64,000 bases of DNA, taken from Pedobacter hiemivivus (GTDB lineage: Bacteria; Bacteroidota; Bacteroidia; Sphingobacteriales; Sphingobacteriaceae). The notes under the pieces were generated by a model. The model had not been told where the DNA came from and did no database searches. It saw only the letters and a list, made by a program, of their open reading frames with translations. Shown piece by piece: positions 35,493 through 44,823 of this stretch. The stretch lies in assembly GCF_004331685.1 (NCBI RefSeq), contig NZ_SJSM01000003.1, forward strand, positions 62,001 to 126,000. Direction: 5' to 3'. Made by a program: the position numbers and the translations under genes. Every line of letters starts with the position of its first letter. The stretch's first letter is position 1.

Positions 35493-36305
35493 ATGAATAC
35501 GAAAAAGAGTTTAATAACTACTGGGTACAAAGCCATTTTAATTTTAGCTGTTATTCTGTACTTACCGCTAAATGCAGGAGCTTGGGGGATGCTTGGTCAT
35601 AGGATAGTTGCACAAGTTGCGGAAAGCCATCTGACTAATAAAGCAAGAAAAGGAGTAAAAGATATCTTAGGTAACGAAAGCCTTGCTATGGCAAGTAACT
35701 GGGGTGACTTTATAAAGTCTGATCCTACCTATGACTATTTATACAACTGGCATTTTGTAAACTTGCCTGAAGGATTAGATAAGCAAGGTGTATTTGATGT
35801 GTTGGATACTGAAAAGGGAGCGAATGTATACAATAAAGCTCTTGAAATGACTGCCACCTTAAAAAACAAGCAGAGCACCGCAGATCAGAAGTTATTGGCT
35901 ATGCGGATGCTTATCCATTTGGTTGGCGACTTAAATCAGCCAATGCATACAGCTAGAAAAGAAGATTTGGGTGGAAATAAGGTTTTTGTAACCTGGTTTG
36001 GCGAAAAATCTAATCTACACAGGGTTTGGGATGAAGCGCTTATCGGTTATCAGCAGTTAAGTTATACGGAGTATGCGAATGCCATTGATTATCCATCTGC
36101 TGCTCAATTGGGTACCTGGAAAACTTATTCATTAAAGGATTATGTTTATGGATCTTATCAGGCATGCAATAAGATTTATGCTAATATTAAACCAGAAGAA
36201 AAATTGAGCTATAAGTATAATTTCGAATTTGTAGGTTTGCTTAATGAGCAGCTTTTAAAAGGTGGAATTTGCCTGGCAAGTATTCTTAATGACATTTATA
36301 ACTAA
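35493..36305 (+). CDS. S1/P1 family nuclease
   Basis: The 270-residue secreted zinc nuclease degrades single-stranded nucleic acids. A signal peptide of about 29 residues ends before WGMLGH, and the mature N-terminal tryptophan supplies a zinc ligand in this family. Later ligand-bearing segments are visible: NWGDFIKSD near 68, NWHFVNLP near 84, MRMLIHLVGDLNQPMHTAR near 135 and NLHRVWDEALI near 170. Length fits the family. It ends four bases before the LMW phosphatase start. Confidence 0.93.
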   Translation: MNTKKSLITTGYKAILILAVILYLPLNAGAWGMLGHRIVAQVAESHLTNKARKGVKDILGNESLAMASNWGDFIKSDPTYDYLYNWHFVNLPEGLDKQGVFDVLDTEKGANVYNKALEMTATLKNKQSTADQKLLAMRMLIHLVGDLNQPMHTARKEDLGGNKVFVTWFGEKSNLHRVWDEALIGYQQLSYTEYANAIDYPSAAQLGTWKTYSLKDYVYGSYQACNKIYANIKPEEKLSYKYNFEFVGLLNEQLLKGGICLASILNDIYN

Positions 36306-36309
36306 GTAA

Positions 36310-36747
36310 ATGAAGATATTAATGGTTTGTCTGGGTAATATTTGCCGTTCGCCATTGGCGGAGGGGATTATGCGCCATCTGGTAGAGGAGCAACAATTGG
36401 GTTGGGAAATCTCTTCTGCAGGTACTGGTGATTGGCATGTAAATCAGCCTGCTGACAGGAGGAGTATTGCTGTCGCCAGCAATTTTGGTTATGATATTTC
36501 TAAGCAAAGAGCTAAACATTTTAACCGGGATATGTTTGATGATTTCGATCATATCCTGGTTATGGATCAAAATAATTTGAAGGATGTATTAAAGCTTGCT
36601 TCAACTACGGAACATCGGAATAAAGTGAAGTTGTTTTTACCGGATGAGCTTGAAGTAACAGATCCTTATTTTGATGATAAACTGTTTGAGCCCGTTTTTC
36701 TAGAAATAGAAGAGCGTTGTAAACAACTTATAGCAGAGTTTAAGTAA
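36310..36747 (+). CDS. Low-molecular-weight protein-tyrosine phosphatase
   Basis: The 145-residue enzyme has the CX5R active-site loop CLGNICRS (Cys7 to Arg13) directly at the N-terminus and the general-acid aspartate in TDPYFD near 118. Bacterial members often regulate capsule or exopolysaccharide export by dephosphorylating tyrosine kinases; no such kinase lies nearby. It is close to the S1/P1 nuclease gene, with a 4-nt gap. Confidence 0.92.
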   Translation: MKILMVCLGNICRSPLAEGIMRHLVEEQQLGWEISSAGTGDWHVNQPADRRSIAVASNFGYDISKQRAKHFNRDMFDDFDHILVMDQNNLKDVLKLASTTEHRNKVKLFLPDELEVTDPYFDDKLFEPVFLEIEERCKQLIAEFK

Positions 36748-36759
36748 ATACTTTGTGAA

Positions 36760-37328
36760 ATGGAAGGTAACCTGGTACCAAAATTATTTATGATTTTACT
36801 TGGCTGTAAACCGCAAGGTAGACATACAGAACAGCATGATATTTTTTTTGCCATAGGGATTCCATAAGTGATCTGAAGACTGATATTCTTAATTTTTGGC
36901 CAGAAGCAAATGATAAAATCCATATTGATGCCTGGCGGGAAGTAACAGCTGTGGGGAGCTATAGTTTAAAAGTGGTACCCAAAGGAGATGTAGTGGAGAC
37001 TAATGTCAATAAATTATTTTTTATCAATCTTGGAGGCTATAAACCAGGAGAATTTGATGAACTCCACTATAAAATGCTTCTGGTTGCTGATACGATGGCG
37101 GATGCCAGCAGATTAGCTAAAGAAACCACCTTTTATAAGCATACAGGGTTTGAAGGTGCTGTTTCCCATATTGATGATAAGTACGGAGTGGATGTTGATG
37201 ATGCATTTGAAATAGCTGATGTCCTTCCAGAACACATGAAAAGTAGGTTCGATATACAAATAGAGCCTACAACCCTCCTTTTTGAAGATGAATTGCACCT
37301 CGGTTATCTACCCCTAAGTAAAGTTTGA
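36760..37328 (+). pseudogene. DUF1543 protein gene broken by a single-base frameshift
   Basis: The N-terminal part (MILLGCKPQGRHTEQHDIFF) is read from the ATG at 36760, and the C-terminal part (SDLKTDILNFWPEANDKIHI, then VVPKGDVVETNVNKLFFINL) in a different frame. They join at about 36858. Adding one base there gives the continuous sequence IGNSISDLK, so a one-base loss is the simplest reading. The joined product of about 189 residues fits DUF1543, a Bacteroidota family of unknown function. It could be a true mutation or a sequencing error. Only the downstream fragment is an open frame by itself (125 aa from 36951). Confidence 0.8.
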
Positions 37329-37355
37329 ATTTTCTCCTTTTTGTTTAGTATACAG

Positions 37356-37383
37356 TTGTTTATGTAAATTTGTCATATCTTTG
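37356..37383 (+). promoter_or_regulatory. Near-leaderless promoter of the TPR protein gene
   Basis: A TTG -33 element at 37356-37358 is followed, after a 17-nt spacer, by TATCTTTG (37376-37383). The ATG at 37389 begins 5 nt past the -7 box, so the transcript should start at or next to the start codon. Confidence 0.6.
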
Positions 37384-37388
37384 ATGCG

Positions 37389-38084
37389 ATGAATAAAATC
37401 TGTTTCCTATTGATTTGTCTTTTTAGCGCTAATCAGGCTATGTCCCAAACAAATCCTTTCTTGTCACAACAACCACCACAAGTAAATGGGGCGGTGAATA
37501 TTGTTACGTCAAATTTGGAAGAAAATAGCGGGGATGCCTATTTTGCTGACGCTGAAAAAAAAGAACGTCACGGTGATTTAAATGATGCAATTACCCTATT
37601 TGGTAAAGCCGCATTTGAATACAATAGTTCTAAAAAGTTTAGCCAATATGGTTCTGCCTTATTGAGATTGGCGAATGCTCATTATCTAATGGCACATTAT
37701 GCCGAAGCGGAACAGGTGACGCTTAATGTAGCTTTAAAAAATTACGCTAAAATTGGCAGTAAAACGGGACAGATGGAATCGTATAGCCAGTTAGGTAAAA
37801 TATACCTGGCAGCAGATAAGTTAACTCAATCTTTATGGTTCTATACCCAACAGGGGATACTTGCTAAACAGGTTGGCGATAACAACGCATATATAGATTC
37901 AATTTTAGGTATGGCACAGGTAAAAACGAAGAAAAAAGAATATACCCTTGCACTGAAAGACCTGAACAGGGCCGAGCTTTTAGCTAAGTCTTCAAATATG
38001 GCTAGATTTAAAAATCAAATTAGGGAAGCAAAGGCTCAAATCCCTGCTAAAGCTATGGCCAAGAAACAATTGGTGAAACAATAA
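37389..38084 (+). CDS. Periplasmic TPR protein
   Basis: The 231-residue protein has a signal peptide (cut near AMSQ) and about four tetratricopeptide repeats between residues 50 and 210, seen as helix pairs such as GDAYFADAEKKERHGDLNDA and YSQLGKIYLAADKLTQSLWF. TPR proteins act as binding scaffolds; the partner is not evident. The C-terminus is Lys/Ala-rich. A strong terminator stands at 38154, and the protease gene follows. Confidence 0.82.
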   Translation: MNKICFLLICLFSANQAMSQTNPFLSQQPPQVNGAVNIVTSNLEENSGDAYFADAEKKERHGDLNDAITLFGKAAFEYNSSKKFSQYGSALLRLANAHYLMAHYAEAEQVTLNVALKNYAKIGSKTGQMESYSQLGKIYLAADKLTQSLWFYTQQGILAKQVGDNNAYIDSILGMAQVKTKKKEYTLALKDLNRAELLAKSSNMARFKNQIREAKAQIPAKAMAKKQLVKQ

Positions 38085-38153
38085 ATTATAAAACAAATCG
38101 TTTTTTTTGTATCATTGTCATTATAGTAATTTGACTACTTTTAGTATGTTTAC

Positions 38154-38196
38154 AGAAAAGAGACAGTAATAATACTGTCTCTTTTCTTTTTTTTTC
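38154..38196 (+). terminator. Terminator after the TPR gene
   Basis: AGAAAAGAGACAGTA pairs perfectly with TACTGTCTCTTTTCT around a 4-nt loop and is followed by a nine-base T-run. It lies 70 nt downstream of the TPR stop and only 35 nt upstream of the protease start. Confidence 0.93.
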
Positions 38197-38230
38197 TAAA
38201 ATTGGTATCATATTAGTACTAAATACAAAA

Positions 38231-40411
38231 ATGGATTTTAAAATCGTAAAAGAGATGTTGAAAAAGATATTACTGGTAACCTTTACTGCCGCAGTTCTTG
38301 CATGTCACGCTGCCCCGCAACCTCAACAATTGGTTCAGGGAGTCAGCAATATTATGCCTGATGAAAAACAGGCATTGGTATGTAAGGAGATCGTTGCGCT
38401 GATTGAAAACTACAATTACAAGAAGATAAAAGTTAACGATTCAATCTCTTCATTGGTATTGGATAAATACATTAAGGAGCTGGATCCATATAAATATTAC
38501 TTCCAGGCATCGGATATTAAGGAGTTTGAAAAATTTAGAAATTCACTGGATGACGATTTCCGTAGCGGAAATTTGAATGCCCCGTTTTATATATTTAATG
38601 TTTATTTAAAGCGATATAACGAGTTTATCAATTTTGCCTTCACTGAAATTAAAGCGAAGCAGAATTTTAATGCGAATGAAACTTATGTGTTTGATCGTGA
38701 AAAAATGCCTTGGGCAAAATCAAAAGCTGAGCTGGATGATATCTGGAGAAAAAGGATTAAATACGAACTGGTTAATTTAAAGATTGCCGGAACTGCTGAG
38801 GCTAAGAATCAAGAAACACTTACAAAGCGTTATCAGGCGTTGAAGTCACAAGCTTCAAAGCTAAATAATCAAGATGTGTTTCAAACCATCATGGATGCAT
38901 TTACTGAAACTATTGATCCGCATACAAACTATTTCAATCCGGCTAATGCACAGCAGTTTAATGAAGACATGGCAAGGTCTTTTGAAGGTATCGGGGCTAG
39001 ATTACAACTGGAAAACGAAATATTGAAGATTTCGGAAGTAGTTCCAGGCGGACCTGCATTTAAAAGCAAGCTATTAAGTGCTGGCGACAGGATTATCGGT
39101 GTAGCGCAGGGTGATGGTGAATTCGAAGATATCATTGGCTGGAGAATTGAAAATTCAGTTGCTAAAATAAAAGGGCCTAAGGGTACAAAGGTTCGTCTAA
39201 AAATCATCCCTGTAGGAAAAGAGATGTCTTCTAAACCAGTTATTATAGAATTGGTGAGAGAGAAAATCGTAATGGAAGATCAGTCTGCTAAGAAGAAAGT
39301 ACAGACAATCCAATCGGACGGCAAACCATACAAAATAGGAATCATTACTGTTCCTGCTTTTTATGCTGATTTTAAAGCGGCAAATGCCGGGGATCCTAAT
39401 TATAAAAGCACAACACGTGATGTAAGGCTATTGATTGATACCTTAAAAAGGCTAGATAAAGTTGATGCAATTGTAATGGATTTAAGAGCAAATGGTGGCG
39501 GTTCTTTGGTTGAAGCCATTGATCTTACCGGTTTGTTTATCAATAAGGGACCTGTTGTACAGGTTAAGGACCTTAAAAACGAGGTAGAAGTAAGTGAGGA
39601 TGCTAATCCAGGTGTAGTATGGGATGGCCCACTGGGCGTTATGGTAGATAGATTGAGTGCTTCTGCATCTGAGATCTTTGCCGGTGCTATTCAGGATTAT
39701 GGAAGAGGGATCATCATGGGGACACAAACTTATGGTAAAGGAACCGTGCAATCTTCAATCGATATGAATAAATTGGTTAATCCGTCTATTTTACAGAAGC
39801 TAGCGGCTTTGGTAAATAAAAACGGAACAATTATAAAAACAGGTAAAGAAGATGTTAAGCTCGGACAGATTAATCTTACAATGGCTAAGTTTTACCGTGT
39901 AACGGGTAGCAGTACACAACATAAAGGTGTAATGCCTGATATTCAATTCCCATCATTATATCCAATGGATAAAATAGGAGAGGATACAGAGCCTTCAGCT
40001 TTGCCTTGGGATGAAGTTAAAAAGTCTGATTTTGCTCCGGTGGCTGATCTGACGCCATTTAAATCGGAGCTTGTTAAGCTACATGAACAACGCATGGACA
40101 AATCGCCTGATTATAAAATTATGGTACAAGATATTGCTGAATCTAAAAAACGCGAAAGTGAAGTTTCGGTGCCTTTAAATGAAGCTAAATTGAAAGTGGA
40201 AAGAGACAGTCTTGAAGCTAAAAACTTGGCTAGGTTGAACTCTTTAAGAGCATCAAGAGGTTTGGCGCCTGTTAAAAAAGGAGACAAGATAAAGAAAGAA
40301 GATAATTTTGATTTTATTCAGAATGAGAGCTTAAAGATTATGGCGGACTTTATGCAGCTGGCAAATCCTAAAGGAAAACAATTTGTTAAAACTACAGGAG
40401 AGTTTAAATAA
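38231..40411 (+). CDS. Carboxy-terminal (tail-specific) processing protease
   Basis: The 726-residue S41 protease of the Prc type cleaves periplasmic proteins from their C-terminus. It has a lipoprotein-like signal (TAAVLACHA), an N-terminal helical region, a PDZ domain (about 235-320), the S41 core (about 350-570) with the Ser of SASASEIFAGA near 478 and Lys of TYGKGTVQ near 501, and a C-terminal DUF3340-like segment. An alternative start at the ATG 38255 would put the signal right at the N-terminus. A perfect palindromic terminator follows. Confidence 0.93.
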   Translation: MDFKIVKEMLKKILLVTFTAAVLACHAAPQPQQLVQGVSNIMPDEKQALVCKEIVALIENYNYKKIKVNDSISSLVLDKYIKELDPYKYYFQASDIKEFEKFRNSLDDDFRSGNLNAPFYIFNVYLKRYNEFINFAFTEIKAKQNFNANETYVFDREKMPWAKSKAELDDIWRKRIKYELVNLKIAGTAEAKNQETLTKRYQALKSQASKLNNQDVFQTIMDAFTETIDPHTNYFNPANAQQFNEDMARSFEGIGARLQLENEILKISEVVPGGPAFKSKLLSAGDRIIGVAQGDGEFEDIIGWRIENSVAKIKGPKGTKVRLKIIPVGKEMSSKPVIIELVREKIVMEDQSAKKKVQTIQSDGKPYKIGIITVPAFYADFKAANAGDPNYKSTTRDVRLLIDTLKRLDKVDAIVMDLRANGGGSLVEAIDLTGLFINKGPVVQVKDLKNEVEVSEDANPGVVWDGPLGVMVDRLSASASEIFAGAIQDYGRGIIMGTQTYGKGTVQSSIDMNKLVNPSILQKLAALVNKNGTIIKTGKEDVKLGQINLTMAKFYRVTGSSTQHKGVMPDIQFPSLYPMDKIGEDTEPSALPWDEVKKSDFAPVADLTPFKSELVKLHEQRMDKSPDYKIMVQDIAESKKRESEVSVPLNEAKLKVERDSLEAKNLARLNSLRASRGLAPVKKGDKIKKEDNFDFIQNESLKIMADFMQLANPKGKQFVKTTGEFK

Positions 40412-40426
40412 AGATTAAGTTAACGA

Positions 40427-40470
40427 TATAAAAAAGGGGTTTTATCACGTGATAAAACCCCTTTTTTATA
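40427..40470. terminator. 44-nt perfect palindrome, bidirectional terminator
   Basis: Two 22-nt arms (left begins TATAAAAAAGGGGTTTT) are complementary without any unpaired base, with A/T-runs outside the GC core on both strands. It lies between the convergent protease (+) and stomatin-like (-) genes, so it can terminate both. Confidence 0.88.
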
Positions 40471-40481
40471 CAAGCAAGTAT

Positions 40482-41411
40482 TTATTTTTTGCTATCTGTA
40501 GTTTTTTGAATTTGCATAGCCATCATTTCTTTCATGGTACGATTCATCCCTTCAGTTGAACCATCAAGGAAGATCACATTGCCTTCGCTGTTTTCTGCAA
40601 ACTGTTTGATAGATTCTGTCCACATGGTGAAAAGGATTACCGAGATATCCAGGTTAGCTTCTTCCATTTCCAGAGCCGCTTTAGTCATACCATGGGCAAC
40701 CTCAGCCCTAAATAAGGCAATTCCCTGTCCACGAAGCTGTGCAGCCTCACGCTCAGCAGCGGCAGCAATTTTAATTGCATTACCATCGGCTTCTGCACCT
40801 TTGGTTTTAGTAATTAATAAAGCCTGACCTTCGTTTTCTGCAGCTGCTTTTAAGTTGTTAGAGGCTACAACGCGACTCATCGAGCGCATGATCTCTTCAT
40901 CAAATGTAATGTCGTTTAGTTGCAAATCCTGCAAATGATAACCCCAACTCTCCAATACCTGGTCAATCTGATGCTTAACATGGTCTACAATCTCATTACG
41001 CTGTGCAAGTACGTTGGCTTGCTTTTGTGTGGCCACGTAAGCCCTGATCGACCCTTCGATGGTACGAATCAATGCCTGCATTAAGTTAGTTGAATCTACG
41101 AACTTAAAAGCTACATTTTTAATGGTCTCTTCATCATGATTGATTACTGAATAAAGAAGCATGGCTTTGAAATATACATTTGCCTGATCCTGTGTAACTG
41201 CCTGAAAAGATAACTCTACCGATCTGTTCTGTATCGAGATTCGGGAGTGGATGGTTTCTATTAAAGGGATTTTTAGACTCAGTCCTGGGCTTAAAAGCCG
41301 TCTGTACTTTCCAAAAATTGTAACTACAGCAATTGTACCTTGTTTAACGGTAACAAATGAACTGATTAAAATGACTATCAGCACAAAAAGAATGATATAC
41401 GTTGTATACAT
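40482..41411 (-). CDS. SPFH/stomatin-like membrane protein
   Basis: The 309-residue protein starts with one transmembrane helix (about 5-22) and continues with a Band 7/SPFH domain (about 25-200; VKQGTIAVVTIFGKYRRLLS, PGLSLKIPLIETI). A long Ala/Glu/Lys-rich coiled coil (about 200-245) and a short tail follow. SPFH proteins form ring- or cage-like assemblies and organise membrane proteases and lipid domains. No NfeD partner gene is adjacent. Confidence 0.9.
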   Translation of the reverse strand: MYTTYIILFVLIVILISSFVTVKQGTIAVVTIFGKYRRLLSPGLSLKIPLIETIHSRISIQNRSVELSFQAVTQDQANVYFKAMLLYSVINHDEETIKNVAFKFVDSTNLMQALIRTIEGSIRAYVATQKQANVLAQRNEIVDHVKHQIDQVLESWGYHLQDLQLNDITFDEEIMRSMSRVVASNNLKAAAENEGQALLITKTKGAEADGNAIKIAAAAEREAAQLRGQGIALFRAEVAHGMTKAALEMEEANLDISVILFTMWTESIKQFAENSEGNVIFLDGSTEGMNRTMKEMMAMQIQKTTDSKK

Positions 41412-41550
41412 AATGGGGTTTTATAGGTTACTAATATAATGATATCAAGGTACTAAAATTCTTGTCTCATTTGAAGATTTAATAATCACATTGTTGAATT
41501 TCCATAGAGGCATGGATATTGTAATACAGTTATACTAAATCATAATCATT

Positions 41551-41736
41551 ATGAATGTTAAACGTATTTTTGGCACTGTACTAACTATATTAGGTGTAAT
41601 AGGACTTATTTACGCCGGATACGGCTTTGTAAATCATAGCATACAAAGCCGGGAACTGATTGTTGCTGGCATTATTGGATTGATATTTTTTGTGTCAGGT
41701 ATCGGCTTGGTTAAAAATACAAAGGACGAGTCCTAG
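41551..41736 (+). CDS. Small two-helix membrane protein
   Basis: The 61-residue protein has two hydrophobic segments (IFGTVLTILGVIGLIYAGY and ELIVAGIIGLIFFVSGIGLV) with a short loop between them. It resembles short membrane proteins common in Bacteroidota, with no assigned function. Its stop shares two bases with the stop of the convergent CapA-like gene (CTAG at 41733-41736). Confidence 0.72.
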   Translation: MNVKRIFGTVLTILGVIGLIYAGYGFVNHSIQSRELIVAGIIGLIFFVSGIGLVKNTKDES

Positions 41737-42833
41737 TTTCTCCGTTGGATTCGTCCTGCCGAAGAAAAATCTAAACGGTGTCCGGGGAAGTCCGTATCAG
41801 TTAGGGATTTAATCTTTTTGAACGCCCCGTCCTGAGTATCTACTGTCAGACGATTGATCTTGTCCTGTTTTACAGAAATAATATCAGCAAATAGGAAATC
41901 TCCTTTGCTGTTTATTTTGAGTTGTAGTAAGGGAGCAATTCCATTCGGACCTTTGAGACTGAACATACCGTAGGTGCAAAAATTGCCCAGGCTATAAGCG
42001 ATGAATTTATTCTTGTATACTTCCATCGCTCTTGTAACATGAGGGCCGTGGCCTAAAACCACATCGGCACCCGCATCAATTACAGCATGAGCAAATGCGT
42101 ATACATTGCCACGGTTTTCGTTGTAAAATATTTCCGTTTTCTTGGTTACATGTTCGAATTTAGCACCTTCTGCGCCACCATGAAAGGAAACAATAACAAT
42201 ATCAGCTTTCGCTTTTAAGCGCTTAACCAGTTGTATCGCACTGTCAATCTTATTTATCGATACGGTGTTTTCATTTGGAGCAAAGGCACAGAGAGCATAC
42301 TTAACACTATCTTTTTCAAAAACACTGAAAGGATGAGATAGCAGGCCTGCGTAATTGATGTTTAGGGAATCTAAAATGGCGGCTGTTCTTGTTCTCCCTT
42401 TTAATCCAAAATCTCCTACGTGATTGTTGGCTACGCTGAGTAAGTTAAAACCGGCATTTTTGATGATACCTGCATAACGCTCAGGCATTCTGAACGCAAA
42501 ACAGCTATTGCCAATGGTATCTTTACATTTTGTAGATTTTCCATTATTTAAGAAGCAGCCTTCTAAGTTGCCAAAAATGATATCGCCTTTTAAATAATCG
42601 GCTACGGCTTTAAAACTATTTACGCCATCATCAGGGGGCAGATTGGATTTACTTGGATAAGCAGAGCCGATCATGATGTCGCCAACAGCGGTGATGGATA
42701 TCGTGTCTTTTTTTACAACCTTAACGGTGTCCTGGACAGGTAAATGTTTAGGAACACTAGCGGTATTGCTTTGGCAGCTTGAGGCGGCAAGTAGGATAGC
42801 GGCGGAGAAAAAGCCTATGGTAGAAAACTTCAT
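41733..42833 (-). CDS. CapA-like (poly-gamma-glutamate type) lipoprotein
   Basis: The 366-residue lipoprotein has a lipobox (LLAASSC, Cys20) and a CapA/PgsA calcineurin-like phosphoesterase domain: AVGDIMIGSAYPS, IIFGNLEG, NLLSVANNHVGDFGLKGRT, VSFHGGAEG and ADVVLGHGPHVTRAME. Members are named for poly-gamma-glutamate synthesis, but many are unrelated to it and no capB/capC is near. It lies 13 nt downstream of the NlpC/P60 gene, so the two are probably co-transcribed envelope functions. Confidence 0.88.
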   Translation of the reverse strand: MKFSTIGFFSAAILLAASSCQSNTASVPKHLPVQDTVKVVKKDTISITAVGDIMIGSAYPSKSNLPPDDGVNSFKAVADYLKGDIIFGNLEGCFLNNGKSTKCKDTIGNSCFAFRMPERYAGIIKNAGFNLLSVANNHVGDFGLKGRTRTAAILDSLNINYAGLLSHPFSVFEKDSVKYALCAFAPNENTVSINKIDSAIQLVKRLKAKADIVIVSFHGGAEGAKFEHVTKKTEIFYNENRGNVYAFAHAVIDAGADVVLGHGPHVTRAMEVYKNKFIAYSLGNFCTYGMFSLKGPNGIAPLLQLKINSKGDFLFADIISVKQDKINRLTVDTQDGAFKKIKSLTDTDFPGHRLDFSSAGRIQRRN

Positions 42834-42846
42834 CTTTAAAGATGAT

Positions 42847-43401
42847 CTATTCTTGAATAAGATCTTCCTTCACGCCATCTAATATACGGCCACCTTTATA
42901 AAAATATCTTGAGTAATAAGGTTCGTTTAAATTGCTAATTACTACACCACGGCTTGAAGAAGCATGAGCAAATCGATTGTCTCCAAGGTAAATTCCGATA
43001 TGTGTAATACTGCGGCTTTTTATTTTGAAGAATACCAGATCTCCTTCTTTCAGTTCATCCTTAGGTAATGGGTCAACCATGCTAAAAATATCACGCGAGT
43101 TTCTTAAGATGGTAGTGTTGAAAACTTTATCATAAATTGCTTTGGTGAAAGCCGAGCAATCGATTCCTTTTTGTGTATTTCCTCCAAATCTGTAAGGAGT
43201 ACCAATCCATTCGTAAATGAATTTGTATAGTTTTACGTTTGAAGTTGCATCAACTGCAACACCCATAACCTGTGAAAAATATTGTGAAGCTAAATTGTCT
43301 GGATCAGCTAATTTATTTGTTTCTTTTGTTTTCGTTTGTGCGTTGATAGCCGTAAGACTGCATAAACAAATTAGGGAGGACAACAAAAACTTTTTTATCA
43401 T
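42847..43401 (-). CDS. C40 (NlpC/P60) peptidase
   Basis: The 184-residue secreted hydrolase has a signal peptide (cut near INAQ) and a C-terminal NlpC/P60 domain: the catalytic Cys in GIDCSAFTKAIYDK near residue 81, the His in THIGIYLG near 133 and a third polar residue near RFAHASS. Such enzymes cut the gamma-D-glutamyl bond of peptidoglycan stem peptides. It is followed by the CapA-like gene, possibly a functional pair at the cell wall. Confidence 0.9.
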   Translation of the reverse strand: MIKKFLLSSLICLCSLTAINAQTKTKETNKLADPDNLASQYFSQVMGVAVDATSNVKLYKFIYEWIGTPYRFGGNTQKGIDCSAFTKAIYDKVFNTTILRNSRDIFSMVDPLPKDELKEGDLVFFKIKSRSITHIGIYLGDNRFAHASSSRGVVISNLNEPYYSRYFYKGGRILDGVKEDLIQE

Positions 43402-43734
43402 GTTATACTGTTAAGTTTGGGTATTAATCACTTACACTTAAACGTACACCACTACGGGCTTATTGTTTGGATGGCAAACATATACATTTTACAAATGTTA
43501 TCCAAATTCGGGCAATTTTATATTGAAAGTTATCAACATTTTAACAAAGGGGCCTAAATTTTTTCCACCATATAAGTTTCTGCCAGTCGGGTTTTAAGTG
43601 CAACTTATGATTGCGTTCTGAATGATCTGTTTGCTTTTAATTTGTTATCTTGGCTATATGCGTTAATATTGACCTTGTTAGAAGCATTGCTGGCCAACAT
43701 AATTTATGTAACCATTATAGGCATTTTACATCAA
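43402..43734. other. Divergent intergenic stretch before pdhA
   Basis: No gene was found in this gap between the C40 peptidase (-) and pdhA (+). It is AT-rich and must contain the promoter of the peptidase gene, but I found no good TAnnTTTG on the minus strand. The pdhA -7 box lies near its end. Confidence 0.5.
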
Positions 43735-43761
43735 TTGCTTCGATTTATTGCAATAAAAAAG

Positions 43762-43769
43762 TAGATTTG
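43762..43769 (+). promoter_or_regulatory. -7 box of pdhA
   Basis: TAGATTTG matches TAnnTTTG. A TTG lies 24 nt upstream at 43735-43737. The start would be near 43776, giving a leader of about 22 nt to the ATG at 43798. Confidence 0.6.
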
Positions 43770-43797
43770 CTCTCGTAAAAAAATCAACACCCCAAAA

Positions 43798-44793
43798 ATG
43801 AGTGCAGTAGAAATAAATAAAGATACCTATCTGAAGTGGTTTGAGTCGATGTTGCTGATGCGCAAGTTCGAAGAGAAAACCGGTCAACTTTACGGACAAC
43901 AAAAAATCCGTGGATTTTGTCATTTATATATCGGTCAGGAAGCGGTAGTAGCCGGAGCAATTTCTGCTATGCAGAAAGGAGATTCCATGATTACTACTTA
44001 CCGTGATCATGCTCATGCGCTAGCTTTGGGTGTAAGTGCAGATAGCATTATGGCAGAAATGTATGGTAAAGCTACTGGTTGTTCAAAAGGAAAAGGTGGT
44101 TCAATGCACATGTTCAGTAAAGAATTTCATTTCTATGGTGGGCACGGAATTGTAGGTGGACAGATTCCATTGGGAGCAGGTATTGCATTTGCTGAAAAAT
44201 ATAAAGGCACGAACAATGTAAATATTTGTTACATGGGTGATGGTGCTGTTCGTCAAGGTGCTTTAAACGAAGCATTCAATATGGCCATGCTTTGGAAACT
44301 TCCTGTAGTATTTGTTTGTGAGAACAATTTTTACGCAATGGGAACTTCTGTTGAGCGTACCACAAACATGACTGACATTTACAAAATAGGTTTAGGTTTT
44401 GATATGCCATGTGCTCCGGTTGACGGTATGGATCCTGTTGCAGTTCATAATGCAATGGATGAAGCTATTCAGCGTGCAAGAGCCGGTGAAGGTCCAACCT
44501 TCCTGGAAATGAGAACATACAGATACCGTGGACACTCGATGTCTGATCCAGCTAAATATCGTACTAAAGACGAATTAGAAGAATATAAAGCTAAAGATCC
44601 AATTGAGACTGTAAGAGAAGTTGTTTTGAAAGAGAAATATGCTGATCAGGCTTGGATTGAAGAAGTTGAAGGTAAGATAAAACAGATTGTGGATGATGCT
44701 GTGAAATTTGCAGAAGAATCTCCTTTCCCTGATGCATCAGAGTTATTTAAGGATGTTTATGTACAACAGGATTATCCTTACGTAAAAGATTAA
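43798..44793 (+). CDS. pdhA: Pyruvate dehydrogenase E1 component, alpha subunit
   Basis: E1-alpha, with E1-beta, decarboxylates pyruvate using thiamine diphosphate. The 331-residue protein has the TPP motif GDGAVRQGALNEAFNMA with VFVCENNFYAMGTS (about 145-180), and RYRGHSMSDPAKYR near 242, the phosphorylation-loop region. The gene for E1-beta is not next to it and must be elsewhere. The E2 gene follows after 30 nt. Confidence 0.95.
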   Translation: MSAVEINKDTYLKWFESMLLMRKFEEKTGQLYGQQKIRGFCHLYIGQEAVVAGAISAMQKGDSMITTYRDHAHALALGVSADSIMAEMYGKATGCSKGKGGSMHMFSKEFHFYGGHGIVGGQIPLGAGIAFAEKYKGTNNVNICYMGDGAVRQGALNEAFNMAMLWKLPVVFVCENNFYAMGTSVERTTNMTDIYKIGLGFDMPCAPVDGMDPVAVHNAMDEAIQRARAGEGPTFLEMRTYRYRGHSMSDPAKYRTKDELEEYKAKDPIETVREVVLKEKYADQAWIEEVEGKIKQIVDDAVKFAEESPFPDASELFKDVYVQQDYPYVKD

Positions 44794-44823
44794 TTAAGAA
44801 CGCATTTCAATAGATATTATAGA

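Noticed and set aside
41733..42833. CapA-like gene as evidence of a poly-gamma-glutamate capsule
   Set aside because: No capB, capC or capD gene lies nearby, and many members of the family have other roles.
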